Shown here piece by piece: positions 23,779 through 31,453 of a DNA stretch of 33,946 nucleotides (its first letter is position 1; each line of letters opens with the position of its first letter). The notes beneath the pieces were generated by a model. It worked only from the letters and a program-made list of their open reading frames with translations. It was not told where the DNA came from and did not search any database. The stretch covers positions 1 to 33,946 of the forward strand of contig JALWHT010000175.1 in the NCBI GenBank assembly GCA_026983515.1, written 5' to 3'. A program made the translations under genes and the position numbers. This DNA comes from Sulfurovum sp. GTDB lineage: Bacteria > Campylobacterota > Campylobacteria > Campylobacterales > Sulfurovaceae.

Positions 23779-25212
23779 TTAGCAAGAGTAAGTAGAGATA
23801 TACTCGTATGCTGTTGGTCTGCCTTCGACAGGAATGACATGTCTGTCAAACTGATAGTCAACATAGGTTTTGATGAAGTCTGCATCCATTACAGGTGTAA
23901 GGAAGCTGTAGTCTTCTTCAAGTCCTTCGAGTGCATCTCTGAACGTATTTGGCAGTTCAGGGATACCTCTCTCTTTCAGCTCATCTCTTGTCAGTTCGAA
24001 GAGGTCTTCGTTAAATGGTCCAACCAGCTCGTAACCGCCGTTTTTGATACCATCGATACCAGCCATCATCAGTACAGTGAAGGCGAGGTATGGGCATGAT
24101 GTTGAGTCAGGGAAACGTGTTTCGATTCTGGTTGACTTTTCACCCGCTCCGTAAGGGATACGACATGCAGCAGATCTGTTCTGTGCAGAGTATGTAAGAA
24201 TTCTTGGCGCTTCGAACCCTGGCAGGAGTCTTTTGTAAGAGTTGGTAGAAGCGTTGGTAAATGCTGCAACCGCATCTTTGTGTTTGAAAATACCGCTGAG
24301 GTAGTCAAGCGCTGTTTTGGAGAGGTTTGCGTATTCACCTTCTTTGTAGAATAGGTTTTTGCCGTCTTTCCAGATAGACTGGTGAACGTGCATACCGTTA
24401 CCGTTGTCGTTGTAGATAGGCTTAGGCATGAATGTTGCAGTTTTACCATTGAGGTGTGCAACCATTTTCACGACATATTTGTACTTCTGTACGTTGTCCG
24501 CAGCAGTGATGATGTCACCGAAAACTACACCGATCTCACCCTGTCCCTGTGCCACTTCGTGGTGTCCAAGAACGACTTCAAGACCTACCTCTTCAAGAAG
24601 GAGCATCATTTCTGCTCTGAGATCTACCATTGAGTCAGTAGGCATTACAGGGAAGTAACCACCTTTGATTCTTGGTCTGTGACCCATGTTCCCGATATCA
24701 TCATACTCGGCAGTATCTGCCCAGTGACCTTCATCTGTCTCTACTTTGAAAGACTGGTGGTTGTCATGGTCGTGGATCTTTACATCGTCGAAGATGAAGA
24801 ATTCGTTTTCAGGACCAAAGTATGCAGCATCACCGATACCCTGCTCGTCAAGATACTTGAGTGCTTTTTTCGCGATTGATCTTGGACATTTCGCATACAG
24901 TTCGTTTTTGTAGATGTCATAAACGTCACAAATAACAACTACCGTACTGTCCGCAGTGAAAGGATCGAGGAATGCAGTCGGAATGTCCGGCTTGAGCAGC
25001 ATGTCAGACTCGTTGATCGGCTGCCAGTTTTCGATGGAAGACCCGTCAAACGGAAGACCCGCTTCAAGCATCTCGTCTGTAACTGCGCTCATTCTGTATG
25101 AAATGTGGTGCCATGCACCTTTAATGTCTGTAAAACGGAAGTCTACGAATTCTACTTCGTTCTCTTCACAGTATTTCTTGAACTCTGCAAGGTTGTTCAC
25201 GAATTTACCCAT
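23779..25212 (-). CDS. glnA: Glutamine synthetase type I
   Basis: A 477-residue enzyme of ammonia assimilation (glutamate + NH3 + ATP to glutamine), forming a dodecamer. Family blocks: [17 protein letters not shown] near 55-71, the metal-site region [10 protein letters not shown] near 129-138, [17 protein letters not shown] near 263-279 and [11 protein letters not shown] near 344-354. The adenylylation loop reads DLFELT where regulated enzymes have N-L-Y-D-L-P, so the target tyrosine is Phe405 and adenylylation is not possible. AGGAGC precedes the ATG on the reverse strand. It follows the PHP phosphatase gene with a 75-bp gap that carries its own promoter. Confidence 0.97.
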   Translation of the reverse strand: MGKFVNNLAEFKKYCEENEVEFVDFRFTDIKGAWHHISYRMSAVTDEMLEAGLPFDGSSIENWQPINESDMLLKPDIPTAFLDPFTADSTVVVICDVYDIYKNELYAKCPRSIAKKALKYLDEQGIGDAAYFGPENEFFIFDDVKIHDHDNHQSFKVETDEGHWADTAEYDDIGNMGHRPRIKGGYFPVMPTDSMVDLRAEMMLLLEEVGLEVVLGHHEVAQGQGEIGVVFGDIITAADNVQKYKYVVKMVAHLNGKTATFMPKPIYNDNGNGMHVHQSIWKDGKNLFYKEGEYANLSKTALDYLSGIFKHKDAVAAFTNASTNSYKRLLPGFEAPRILTYSAQNRSAACRIPYGAGEKSTRIETRFPDSTSCPYLAFTVLMMAGIDGIKNGGYELVGPFNEDLFELTRDELKERGIPELPNTFRDALEGLEEDYSFLTPVMDADFIKTYVDYQFDRHVIPVEGRPTAYEYISTYSC

Positions 25213-25247
25213 GTTGTATCGCTCCTAATTAAAATTTTAGTCCAGTC

Positions 25248-25253
25248 ATTATA
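25248..25253 (-). promoter_or_regulatory. glnA promoter, -10 box
   Basis: TATAAT on the reverse strand at 25253-25248 (GGTTATAATGAC in context). It gives a leader of roughly 30 bases that includes AGGAGC. No NtrC-type or sigma-54 site was seen. Confidence 0.6.
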
Positions 25254-25287
25254 ACCATTCTAAAATAAATTGTTTCCCACTTTTTGC

Positions 25288-26076
25288 TTAAAATTTGACC
25301 ATTTCGCGATCTCTGCCTTTAAAGGTAACGGCTCTGTTAAATCCGACCTCTTTGGCAAGGGCGACAGACTCTTCATAGCCGAAACCTACCTGTCCTGGAC
25401 TGTGCGCATCCGAGCCGAATGTGACGGGGATGTCAAGCGCGTACGCCTCCTCAAGCAGCATTTTTGAGGGGTATATCTCTCCTACGGGTTTTCGTAGTCC
25501 TGCTGCATTCAGTTCCAGAACCATGCCACTTTTTTTAATAGCCTCTAAGGATGCTTTTGCCAGCAGGCGTACATCCTGTTTTGGCAGATATTTAAAGACT
25601 TTGATAAGATCGAAATGCCCGACAATGTCAAAATATCCCGACTTTGCCATCGCTTCAATTGCCTCAAAATAAGCTTGCCAGATTTCGTCTACATCGCGAT
25701 TTTTCCATCCGCCTATGAATTCAGGGTTATCAAAACTCCATTTGTCAATGAAGTGTACTGAACCGATGAGGTAGTCCACATTGGCATCCAGTACCCTCTC
25801 ATCCATATGGCCGGGAAGCCAGTCTACCTCGTAGCCAAGCAGGATTTCGATGTCGTCTTTGTACTTCTTTTTTGCAGCCAGAATATCCTGTTCATAGGCA
25901 GCCATCTCTTCAAAGGAGAGTCGATACCCCTCGTCAAAATCCATGGGTGCGTGTTCGCTGAAGCCGTAAATATCGATGCCAAGTGCAATGGCTTTTTGGA
26001 TGTATTCGTCAACGGTGCCCTCGGCATGGTTGCAGCGTGTGGTGTGGTTATGTAGGTCAATACGGGTCGTTTTCAT
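25288..26076 (-). CDS. PHP-family phosphatase, histidinol-phosphatase-like
   Basis: 262 residues of the polymerase and histidinol phosphatase (PHP) fold. Metal-binding motifs are visible: DLHNHTTRCNH at 7-17 (HxH), GFSEHAP near 38-44, GYEVDWLPGH near 81-90, GSVHFID near 105-111, GHFDLIK near 153-159 and the C-terminal GSDAHSPG near 221-228. This set matches HisJ/HisK-type histidinol-phosphate phosphatases (a late step in histidine synthesis), though other phosphoesters are possible. The start cannot move downstream without losing the HxH pair. The promoter lies so close that the mRNA may be leaderless. Confidence 0.85.
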   Translation of the reverse strand: MKTTRIDLHNHTTRCNHAEGTVDEYIQKAIALGIDIYGFSEHAPMDFDEGYRLSFEEMAAYEQDILAAKKKYKDDIEILLGYEVDWLPGHMDERVLDANVDYLIGSVHFIDKWSFDNPEFIGGWKNRDVDEIWQAYFEAIEAMAKSGYFDIVGHFDLIKVFKYLPKQDVRLLAKASLEAIKKSGMVLELNAAGLRKPVGEIYPSKMLLEEAYALDIPVTFGSDAHSPGQVGFGYEESVALAKEVGFNRAVTFKGRDREMVKF

Positions 26077-26082
26077 GACAAG

Positions 26083-26094
26083 ATTTTAGCATAA
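26083..26094 (-). promoter_or_regulatory. Extended -10 promoter of the PHP phosphatase gene
   Basis: Reverse-strand TTATGCTAAAAT with TAAAAT at 26088-26083. Only six bases separate it from the ATG at 26076, so transcription should start at or very near the first base of the start codon. Confidence 0.55.
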
Positions 26095-26117
26095 AACCTC
26101 TCTTTTACCACTAATAG

Positions 26118-26125
26118 GGTAAAAT
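26118..26125 (+). promoter_or_regulatory. Possible -10 for the U32-family gene
   Basis: GGTAAAAT with TAAAAT at 26120-26125, 43 bases before the start codon at 26169 and divergent from the phosphatase promoter. Confidence 0.4.
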
Positions 26126-26168
26126 CATATCCATTTCAAATGTGCAATATCAATAGAGTTGGAGAGAC

Positions 26169-27506
26169 ATGGCAACGAAAAAAGTAGAACTTTTAGCCCC
26201 TGCGGGCAACCTTGAGAAGATGAAGATCGCCCTTAACTACGGGGCGGATGCCGTCTATGGCGGTACAAGCACCTTCTCACTGCGTATCCGTTCGGGCAAG
26301 GAGTTCGATATGGACTCTTTCAAAGAGGGGATTGACTATGCCCATGCACGCGGTAAAAAAGTCTATGCAACAGTCAACTCCTTTCCCTTCAACTCACAGA
26401 TCAAACTCTACGAAAACCACATCGCCAAGATCGCTGAACTTAATCCAGATGCATTGATTGTCTCCTCTCCGGGAGTGGTGAAGATTGCCCACCGCATTGC
26501 GCCGGATATTCCCGTACACCTCTCCACGCAGGCAAACGTGATGAATGCGATGGATGCGGAGGTTTACTACGATCTTGGTGTCAAGCGTATCATCGTAGCT
26601 CGCGAGATCAGCCTTAAGGACTGTGAAGCGATTAAAACCCATCTGCCGGATCTTGAACTGGAAGTTTTTGTACACGGTTCGATGTGTTTTGCCTACTCGG
26701 GACGCTGCCTCATCTCGGCACTGCAGACCGGACGTGTGCCCAATCGCGGCAGCTGCGCGAACGACTGCCGTTTCCCTTACGAGGTTTATGCGCACAACCC
26801 CGAAACGGGTACGACCTTTAGGCTTGACGAAGAGCCCGATGTGGGGACCTACATTATGAACGCCAAAGATATGAATATGGCTTCCCACATCGACGAGATT
26901 CTTGAAAGCGGCGTCATCGACTCACTAAAGATCGAAGGACGAACCAAATCGCCTTACTATGCAGGCGTGGTGACCAAAGCCTACCGCCATGCCATCGATG
27001 ATTTTTACGCGAATGATTTTGAACCCACACGCTATCAACAAGAGTTAAACACAACACAAAACCGCGGTTTTACCGATGCCTATCTGATCTCAAGACCCTT
27101 TGAGCGTAAGGATACGGAATCGCACGGATTTTCTATCCAGTATGGTACCCATCAGGTAGCCGGACTGGTAAGCGAAGATGGGCTTAGCTGGAAGTGCAAG
27201 GATAAAACCTGTGTGGGCGACAGTGTAGAGATCGTGCTGCCCGTAGGGGCTACAGTCGAGCTGGTCGACAATGAGATCGGCAAAATTGATGAGATCAATG
27301 GACAATACTGGCTGACATTCAAAAAGATAGAGACCGTAGAGGGCAAAGAGCGTGAGTGTGTTCACAGCGGCTACCTGGAGCCGATCAAACTGCCGACCAA
27401 ACTGCCGGGCTACACCATCTTGCGCCGCAAGATCGATGAAGCTTTGGAGAAAAAAGGGCTGACAGAAGACTCCACACCAATGAAGATGGAGCCAAAGTGT
27501 GACTAA
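26169..27506 (+). CDS. trhP: U32-family protein, TrhP/YegQ-like tRNA hydroxylation factor
   Basis: A 445-residue member of peptidase family U32. E. coli YegQ/TrhP, of similar length, takes part in forming 5-hydroxyuridine at tRNA position 34; older annotations call such proteins collagenase-like. Family marks: LLAPAGNLEKMKIALNYGADAVYGG at the N-terminus and the U32 signature EVFVHGSMCFAYSGRC near 164-179. Further cysteines follow in NRGSCANDCRFPY near 192-204, giving the four-cysteine set that binds an iron-sulfur cluster in this family, and KIEGRTKSPYY comes near 254-264. It is followed by purE after 24 bp in the same direction. Assignment to TrhP rather than another U32 subgroup rests on length and overall pattern. 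Confidence 0.82.
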   Translation: MATKKVELLAPAGNLEKMKIALNYGADAVYGGTSTFSLRIRSGKEFDMDSFKEGIDYAHARGKKVYATVNSFPFNSQIKLYENHIAKIAELNPDALIVSSPGVVKIAHRIAPDIPVHLSTQANVMNAMDAEVYYDLGVKRIIVAREISLKDCEAIKTHLPDLELEVFVHGSMCFAYSGRCLISALQTGRVPNRGSCANDCRFPYEVYAHNPETGTTFRLDEEPDVGTYIMNAKDMNMASHIDEILESGVIDSLKIEGRTKSPYYAGVVTKAYRHAIDDFYANDFEPTRYQQELNTTQNRGFTDAYLISRPFERKDTESHGFSIQYGTHQVAGLVSEDGLSWKCKDKTCVGDSVEIVLPVGATVELVDNEIGKIDEINGQYWLTFKKIETVEGKERECVHSGYLEPIKLPTKLPGYTILRRKIDEALEKKGLTEDSTPMKMEPKCD

Positions 27507-27530
27507 ACAAATCAAAAAAGGAAATGATAA

Positions 27531-28025
27531 ATGAAATTTGTATCGATTATTATGGGAAGCAAGAGTGACTACACGATTATGGAAGAGTGTGCAAAGACAC
27601 TGGAGAAGTTCGGAGTGCCTTACGAGCTGATCATCTCCTCTGCCCACAGAAGTCCGGAGAGAACCAAGAACTACATCAAGACAGCCGAAGAGAAGGGTGC
27701 GCAGGTATTCATAGCAGCTGCTGGAATGGCAGCCCACCTTGCAGGTGCTGTAGCGGCAAGCACGACCAAACCGGTATTGGGCGTTCCTATGGAAAGCGGA
27801 CCACTCAAGGGTGAAGATGCGCTGCTAAGTACGGTGATGATGCCTGCGGGTATGCCTGTGGGTACACTGGCGATCGGCAAAGCAGGTGCGGTCAACGCTG
27901 CCTATCTTGCCATCCAGATCATGGCGCTGCAGGATGATGAGCTGCATGTAAAACTTCAGGAAGACCGCATCAGCAAAGCCAAAAAGGTGGAGCTTGACTC
28001 AAGTGAGATTGAAGTCATCCTTTAA
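27531..28025 (+). CDS. purE: N5-carboxyaminoimidazole ribonucleotide mutase
   Basis: A 164-residue enzyme moving the carboxyl group from N5-CAIR to C4, giving CAIR in purine synthesis. Signatures: [12 protein letters not shown] at 9-20, [11 protein letters not shown] near 35-45 (active-site histidine), [11 protein letters not shown] near 62-72, and [28 protein letters not shown] spread over about 84-111. Full length for class I PurE. AAAGGAAA precedes the ATG. In Campylobacter purE is close to glyQ, as it is here apart from the inserted pair. Confidence 0.97.
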   Translation: MKFVSIIMGSKSDYTIMEECAKTLEKFGVPYELIISSAHRSPERTKNYIKTAEEKGAQVFIAAAGMAAHLAGAVAASTTKPVLGVPMESGPLKGEDALLSTVMMPAGMPVGTLAIGKAGAVNAAYLAIQIMALQDDELHVKLQEDRISKAKKVELDSSEIEVIL

Positions 28026-28029
28026 ATTA

Positions 28030-28064
28030 GTGAAGCGTTAATAGATAATAGTGAATAGTTTAGG
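28030..28064. repeat. Heptamer array (5 units) after purE
   Basis: GTGAAGC, GTTAATA, GATAATA, GTGAATA, GTTTAGG in phase, beginning four bases after the purE stop codon. Confidence 0.6.
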
Positions 28065-28065
28065 T

Positions 28066-28086
28066 AAGCGGTGCGTGGCTCCGCTT
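28066..28086. repeat. Degenerate REP-like half element
   Basis: AAGCGG (28066-28071) / CCGCTT (28081-28086). The loop contains the tail of GGTGCGTGGCT, the same 11 bases as the right arm of the element at 23628. It marks the left border of the AT-rich pair. Confidence 0.5.
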
Positions 28087-28109
28087 CTATTTTGATATAA
28101 AGGCAACCA

Positions 28110-29168
28110 ATGGAACTTCAACTTAAAAATATCGGGATGATTAAAGAAGCCAATGTCAAGATTGATGGGCTTACCGTAATCGCAGGTGAGAATGATACAG
28201 GGAAGAGTACGGTTGGTAAAATGTTATTTTCTTTGGTTAAATCTGACAATATTGCCTATAAACAAAAAGCTTCAGGTGGTGATATCAATCATATTCTAGC
28301 AACAAGATTGAATTTGGTTTTTGATGGAAATATATCATTTGATGGTAGTGCGAAACTAATTGATAATCATGCTCATAAGGATAAATTGGTTATTGACGTA
28401 AAGATTCGAGATAAAAATTTTATTTCAAAAATTCAATTTAATCGAGAAAATAAAAATAGATTTTTTGATGCAACTTTTGTGCAGTCACCTTTGGTCTTTG
28501 ATCTAGTTGATTTTTTTAATAGTGTATCTAAGATGAGAGAACGAAAAAAATATGATTATGGATTGGACTTTGATATATCATATCCTTATATGATGTGGGA
28601 CTTATACGATAAATTATCAAAAGATAATCCTTTCCCACATGCTAAACGTCAACGAAAAATTGATGAATTAATTACTGAAGTAATATCAGGGAAGCTCCAA
28701 TTTGATAATTCAAAGTTTTATTATCTCAAAAGGGTGCATAATAGTGAAATACAAGTTGAGATGGAAAATACGGCAACTGGTATTAAAAGTTTTGGTATTA
28801 TCCAAGTTTTAAATAACAATAAATTTTTTACAAAAAAAAATATATTGATTCTAGATGAACCTGAAGTTCACCTTCATCCTAAGTGGCAATTAAAGATGGC
28901 TAAATTAATCGTTATGCTTGTTGAGAAAGGAATGACAATAATTGTCAATTCACACAGTCCATATATGATAGAAGCTTTAAAACAATTTAGTCAAATGCAT
29001 TCTATAGAGAAGAAAACAAATTTTTATTTAGCAGATGATGGCATTATAAAGCAGTTAAATAATGAAAATTCAGAGACTCTGGAAGAAATTTTTGAAAAAT
29101 TATCTGAACCATATGATTTTTTTGAAGAATTGGATAGTAAGCGTTTGGAGAAGTTTTTAAATGGCTGA
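28110..29168 (+). CDS. AAA (ABC/SMC-type) ATPase of a putative two-gene defence-like module
   Basis: A 352-residue ATPase of the OLD/RecF-like AAA_15/AAA_21 group. Walker A is GENDTGKST (26-34), with the family opening LKNIGMIKEANVKIDGLTVIAG before it. A signature-like ATGIKSFGII lies at 222-231, Walker B ILILDEPEVHLHP at 245-257, and the switch motif VNSHSP at 279-284. The middle (about 50-215) is lineage-specific and Lys/Asn/Phe-rich. No nuclease (TOPRIM) domain follows, so the effector should be in the partner gene, which overlaps by 8 bp. Composition is far more AT-rich than the neighbours (10 G/C in the 60 bases 28801-28860, against 32 in 27781-27840), suggesting horizontal acquisition. 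A role in anti-phage defence or nucleic-acid sensing is inferred. Confidence 0.8.
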   Translation: MELQLKNIGMIKEANVKIDGLTVIAGENDTGKSTVGKMLFSLVKSDNIAYKQKASGGDINHILATRLNLVFDGNISFDGSAKLIDNHAHKDKLVIDVKIRDKNFISKIQFNRENKNRFFDATFVQSPLVFDLVDFFNSVSKMRERKKYDYGLDFDISYPYMMWDLYDKLSKDNPFPHAKRQRKIDELITEVISGKLQFDNSKFYYLKRVHNSEIQVEMENTATGIKSFGIIQVLNNNKFFTKKNILILDEPEVHLHPKWQLKMAKLIVMLVEKGMTIIVNSHSPYMIEALKQFSQMHSIEKKTNFYLADDGIIKQLNNENSETLEEIFEKLSEPYDFFEELDSKRLEKFLNG

Positions 29169-29691
29169 TGTTGGTCAACTATTAAAAGCATATGCAGAGT
29201 ATAGAAGTACTTTTAAACAGACAAGTTATGATAGTCAAAACAATGAATATCTTTGTTATGATGAAACCCAAGAAGTTCTTGCATTTGATGATATTGTTGC
29301 AAAAAAATATCCTGTTAGCAATGAAAGACCAAAATCATTTGATGCTATTTATATACAAGGAAATAATATTTTTTTAGTCGAATTCAAAAACGAAAAGAAG
29401 CCTGACAAAAAAGAGATAGAAGAGAAATTAAAAGATGGTAAAGAAGAGTTAACTGCAATATTGAAGGCATTAAAGATTCCTAAAAAAGGTTATCGATTTG
29501 TATTTTGTTTGGTCTATAAGAAATATGTCCCAAAACATGAACGATACAAGCAGGGGTTATTTAAAAGTATCAGTTATGAATTTCTTGAAAAATACAAAAA
29601 AGATGGAACAGTAGATGAAATTTTCACAGAAGATGTAGACTTTTTTACAAAGCAATTCAAAAAAAATTTTCAAAAGGAATTAATGTGTTAA
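29161..29691 (+). CDS. PD-(D/E)XK nuclease-like partner protein, 176 aa
   Basis: The family is not recognised by name. Around residues 57-77 the sequence reads [21 protein letters not shown]: Asp61, then a predicted beta-hairpin, then Glu74-x-Lys76. This is the D-x(n)-E-x-K core of PD-(D/E)XK nucleases, and a helix ([22 protein letters not shown], about 83-104) follows as expected. The rest is Lys/Tyr/Phe-rich and shows no other domain. It shares the low G+C content of the ATPase gene, overlaps its end by 8 bp, and its own last 7 bases overlap the start of glyQ. An ATPase plus small nuclease is a common defence layout. Nuclease activity is inferred from a short motif only; a non-catalytic protein is possible. 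Confidence 0.65.
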   Translation: MADVGQLLKAYAEYRSTFKQTSYDSQNNEYLCYDETQEVLAFDDIVAKKYPVSNERPKSFDAIYIQGNNIFLVEFKNEKKPDKKEIEEKLKDGKEELTAILKALKIPKKGYRFVFCLVYKKYVPKHERYKQGLFKSISYEFLEKYKKDGTVDEIFTEDVDFFTKQFKKNFQKELMC

Positions 29692-30566
29692 CATTTAGCG
29701 AACTACTACTAAAACTTCAGCAATTCTGGGCAGAGCAGGGGTGTAATATCGTCCAGCCTTACGACATTCCTGCCGGGGCGGGGACGTTCCATCCGGCTAC
29801 GTTGCTTCGAAGCCTCGATAGTAAGCCGTGGAGTACTGCCTATGTAGCACCAAGCCGCCGTCCAACCGACGGGCGTTATGGGGAAAACCCGAATAGACTT
29901 GGAGCGTACTATCAGTTTCAGGCACTCATCAAGCCAAGTCCGGACAACATTCAGGAGCTCTATCTGAAGTCTTTGGAGTATCTGGGGCTCAACCTCAAAG
30001 AGCATGACATCCGTTTTGTCGAGGACAACTGGGAGTCTCCGACACTGGGCGCATGGGGGCTTGGATGGGAAGTGTGGCTTGACGGGATGGAGGTAACACA
30101 GTTTACCTACTTCCAGCAGGTTGGCGGCATTGCTTGTGATCCGGTGGCAGTTGAGATCACCTACGGTACAGAGCGTCTGGCAATGTACCTGCAGGGAGTT
30201 GAAAGTGTCTTTGACATTGTCTGGAACCGCAACGGTGATGAGGTGACCACCTACGCCGATGTACACAAAGAGAGTGAGTATGAGTTCTCCAAGTATCACT
30301 TCGAAGTGGCAACGGTAGAGAAGCTCTTCAGACATTTTGATGATGCCAGTGATGAGTGCCGCCTCTGTCTTGAAAAGGGACTGCCGCTGCCTGCATATGA
30401 CGAGTGTATGAAAGCTTCTCACGCATTCAATGTGCTCGATGCCAGAAAAGCGATCTCCCAGGCACAGCGCCAGAACTACATTCTTAAAGTACGTGAACTT
30501 GCCATTGGGTGTGCACAGCTTTACAAGGCGCAGGAAGAGGAACGCAATAAGAGGGTGAAGGGATAG
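29685..30566 (+). CDS. glyQ: Glycyl-tRNA synthetase alpha subunit
   Basis: 293 residues; the catalytic alpha subunit of the tetrameric bacterial glycyl-tRNA synthetase. Family blocks: [17 protein letters not shown] at 4-20, [20 protein letters not shown] near 25-44, [24 protein letters not shown] near 56-79, [19 protein letters not shown] near 112-130 and [15 protein letters not shown] near 156-170. The start is GTG with AAAAGGA 6 bases upstream, both inside the end of the nuclease-like gene. The beta subunit glyS is not in the window. No separate promoter is visible directly upstream, so glyQ may depend on the transcript coming through the inserted pair. Confidence 0.97.
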   Translation: MLTFSELLLKLQQFWAEQGCNIVQPYDIPAGAGTFHPATLLRSLDSKPWSTAYVAPSRRPTDGRYGENPNRLGAYYQFQALIKPSPDNIQELYLKSLEYLGLNLKEHDIRFVEDNWESPTLGAWGLGWEVWLDGMEVTQFTYFQQVGGIACDPVAVEITYGTERLAMYLQGVESVFDIVWNRNGDEVTTYADVHKESEYEFSKYHFEVATVEKLFRHFDDASDECRLCLEKGLPLPAYDECMKASHAFNVLDARKAISQAQRQNYILKVRELAIGCAQLYKAQEEERNKRVKG

Positions 30567-30576
30567 TGTATATTCC

Positions 30577-30651
30577 GTAGGGTGTTGTGCCCTCACAACA
30601 CCTCTTTATATTTTAATATTGATGTGGTGTTGTCAGGGGACAACACCCTAC
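30577..30651. repeat. REPIN-like element between glyQ and the Nif3-like gene
   Basis: GTAGGG (30577-30582) and CCCTAC (30646-30651) bound two perfect 9-bp hairpins: GGTGTTGTG (30581-30589) / CACAACACC (30594-30602), loop CCCT, and GGTGTTGTC (30626-30634) / GACAACACC (30639-30647), loop AGGG. The sequence between them is AT-rich. Confidence 0.85.
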
Positions 30652-30700
30652 AGGCTATAAGTATATTTACAGCAAGATGTATCATAAAAAAGAGGCGAAG

Positions 30701-31453
30701 ATGACCCTGCAAGAAATTTACAATCACTTAGATACCATCAGCCCCTTTGAACTTCAGGAGAAGTGGGACAATTCCGGACTGATTGTCGGTGATATGCGAC
30801 GAGAGGTATCTCAAATCGTGGTTTCACTTGATATTGATGAATCGATGATCGATGAAGCCAATGAAGGGATACTTTTTATTGTGCATCACCCGCTCATTTT
30901 CGGAAAGCTTTCTGAACTTGATTTCGCAGCTTATCCTGCCAACCTCATAGAGAAGCTCATTCTCAAACGCCAATCGCTCATCGCGATGCATACCAACTTT
31001 GATCAGACACATCTGAACCGGTTTGTATTTGAAAAGGTACTCGGATTTGAGCTGGAACGTCAGGAGCCTTTTTTGTGTTACACAAGCACGGAGTGGAGCA
31101 AAGAGGCGCTTTATCGTCATCTTCAGGAGAAATTGGGACTGGAATGTATCAAAAGCGTAGCGCCAAAAGAAAAGATTGAGAGTATCGCGCTCTGTACCGG
31201 AGCAGGGGCTTCGTTGATGGATGAAGTGGAGGCTGACTGTTTTTTGACAGGTGACATCAAATACCATGATGCGATGAAAGCAGAGAGTCTCGGTTTGATG
31301 ATGGTGGATATCGGGCACTATGAGAGTGAGCGTTTTTTTCCGGAGATTATGGCCGAAGAATTGAAAGTTTTACCAATTTTGGCTATAATTGCGAATTCTA
31401 AAAATCCGTTTCATTTTGAAACACCCCTCAAAACCTTAAAGGATAGAGATTGA
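30701..31453 (+). CDS. Nif3-like dinuclear metal centre protein
   Basis: 250 residues of the Nif3/YbgI (GTP cyclohydrolase I type 2 homologue) family, a toroidal hexamer with a two-metal site. Its role is not settled in any organism. Visible motifs: PFELQEKWDNSGLIVG near 15-30, the histidine pair IVHHPLIFG near 64-72, AMHTNFDQ near 96-103 and the C-terminal DIGHYESER near 205-213. The start at 30701 is preferred (MTLQEIYNHLD, with AGAGG 5 bases upstream) over an ATG eight codons earlier. Family neighbours glyQ and the zinc-ribbon gene match the H. pylori HP0957-HP0960 order as I recall it. The stop overlaps the next start (TTGA). Confidence 0.88.
   Translation: MTLQEIYNHLDTISPFELQEKWDNSGLIVGDMRREVSQIVVSLDIDESMIDEANEGILFIVHHPLIFGKLSELDFAAYPANLIEKLILKRQSLIAMHTNFDQTHLNRFVFEKVLGFELERQEPFLCYTSTEWSKEALYRHLQEKLGLECIKSVAPKEKIESIALCTGAGASLMDEVEADCFLTGDIKYHDAMKAESLGLMMVDIGHYESERFFPEIMAEELKVLPILAIIANSKNPFHFETPLKTLKDRD
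31361..31389 (+). promoter_or_regulatory. Internal sigma-70 promoter inside the Nif3-like gene
   Basis: TTGAAA (31361-31366), exactly 17 bases, then TATAAT (31384-31389). It is the best -35/-10 pair seen in the window. Transcription would start near 31396, 54 bases before the zinc-ribbon gene, allowing that gene and waaA to be expressed separately from glyQ. Confidence 0.65.

Noticed and set aside
23464-23785. Two short reverse-strand frames (71 and 68 codons) in the convergent spacer
   Set aside because: Both run through REPIN-like palindromes and lack a ribosome binding site or recognisable sequence.
28110-29168. Ordinary transporter ATPase
   Set aside because: The LSGGQ signature is absent, there is no permease, the middle insertion and NSHSP motif are of the OLD/RecF type, and the partner is nuclease-like.
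29709-30596. 295-codon reverse-strand open frame over glyQ
   Set aside because: Antisense to an unmistakable glyQ; no motif and no ribosome binding site.
7345-30651. CRISPR array
   Set aside because: The palindromes are scattered singly or as doublets, not spaced as regular repeats with unique spacers, and no cas gene is present.
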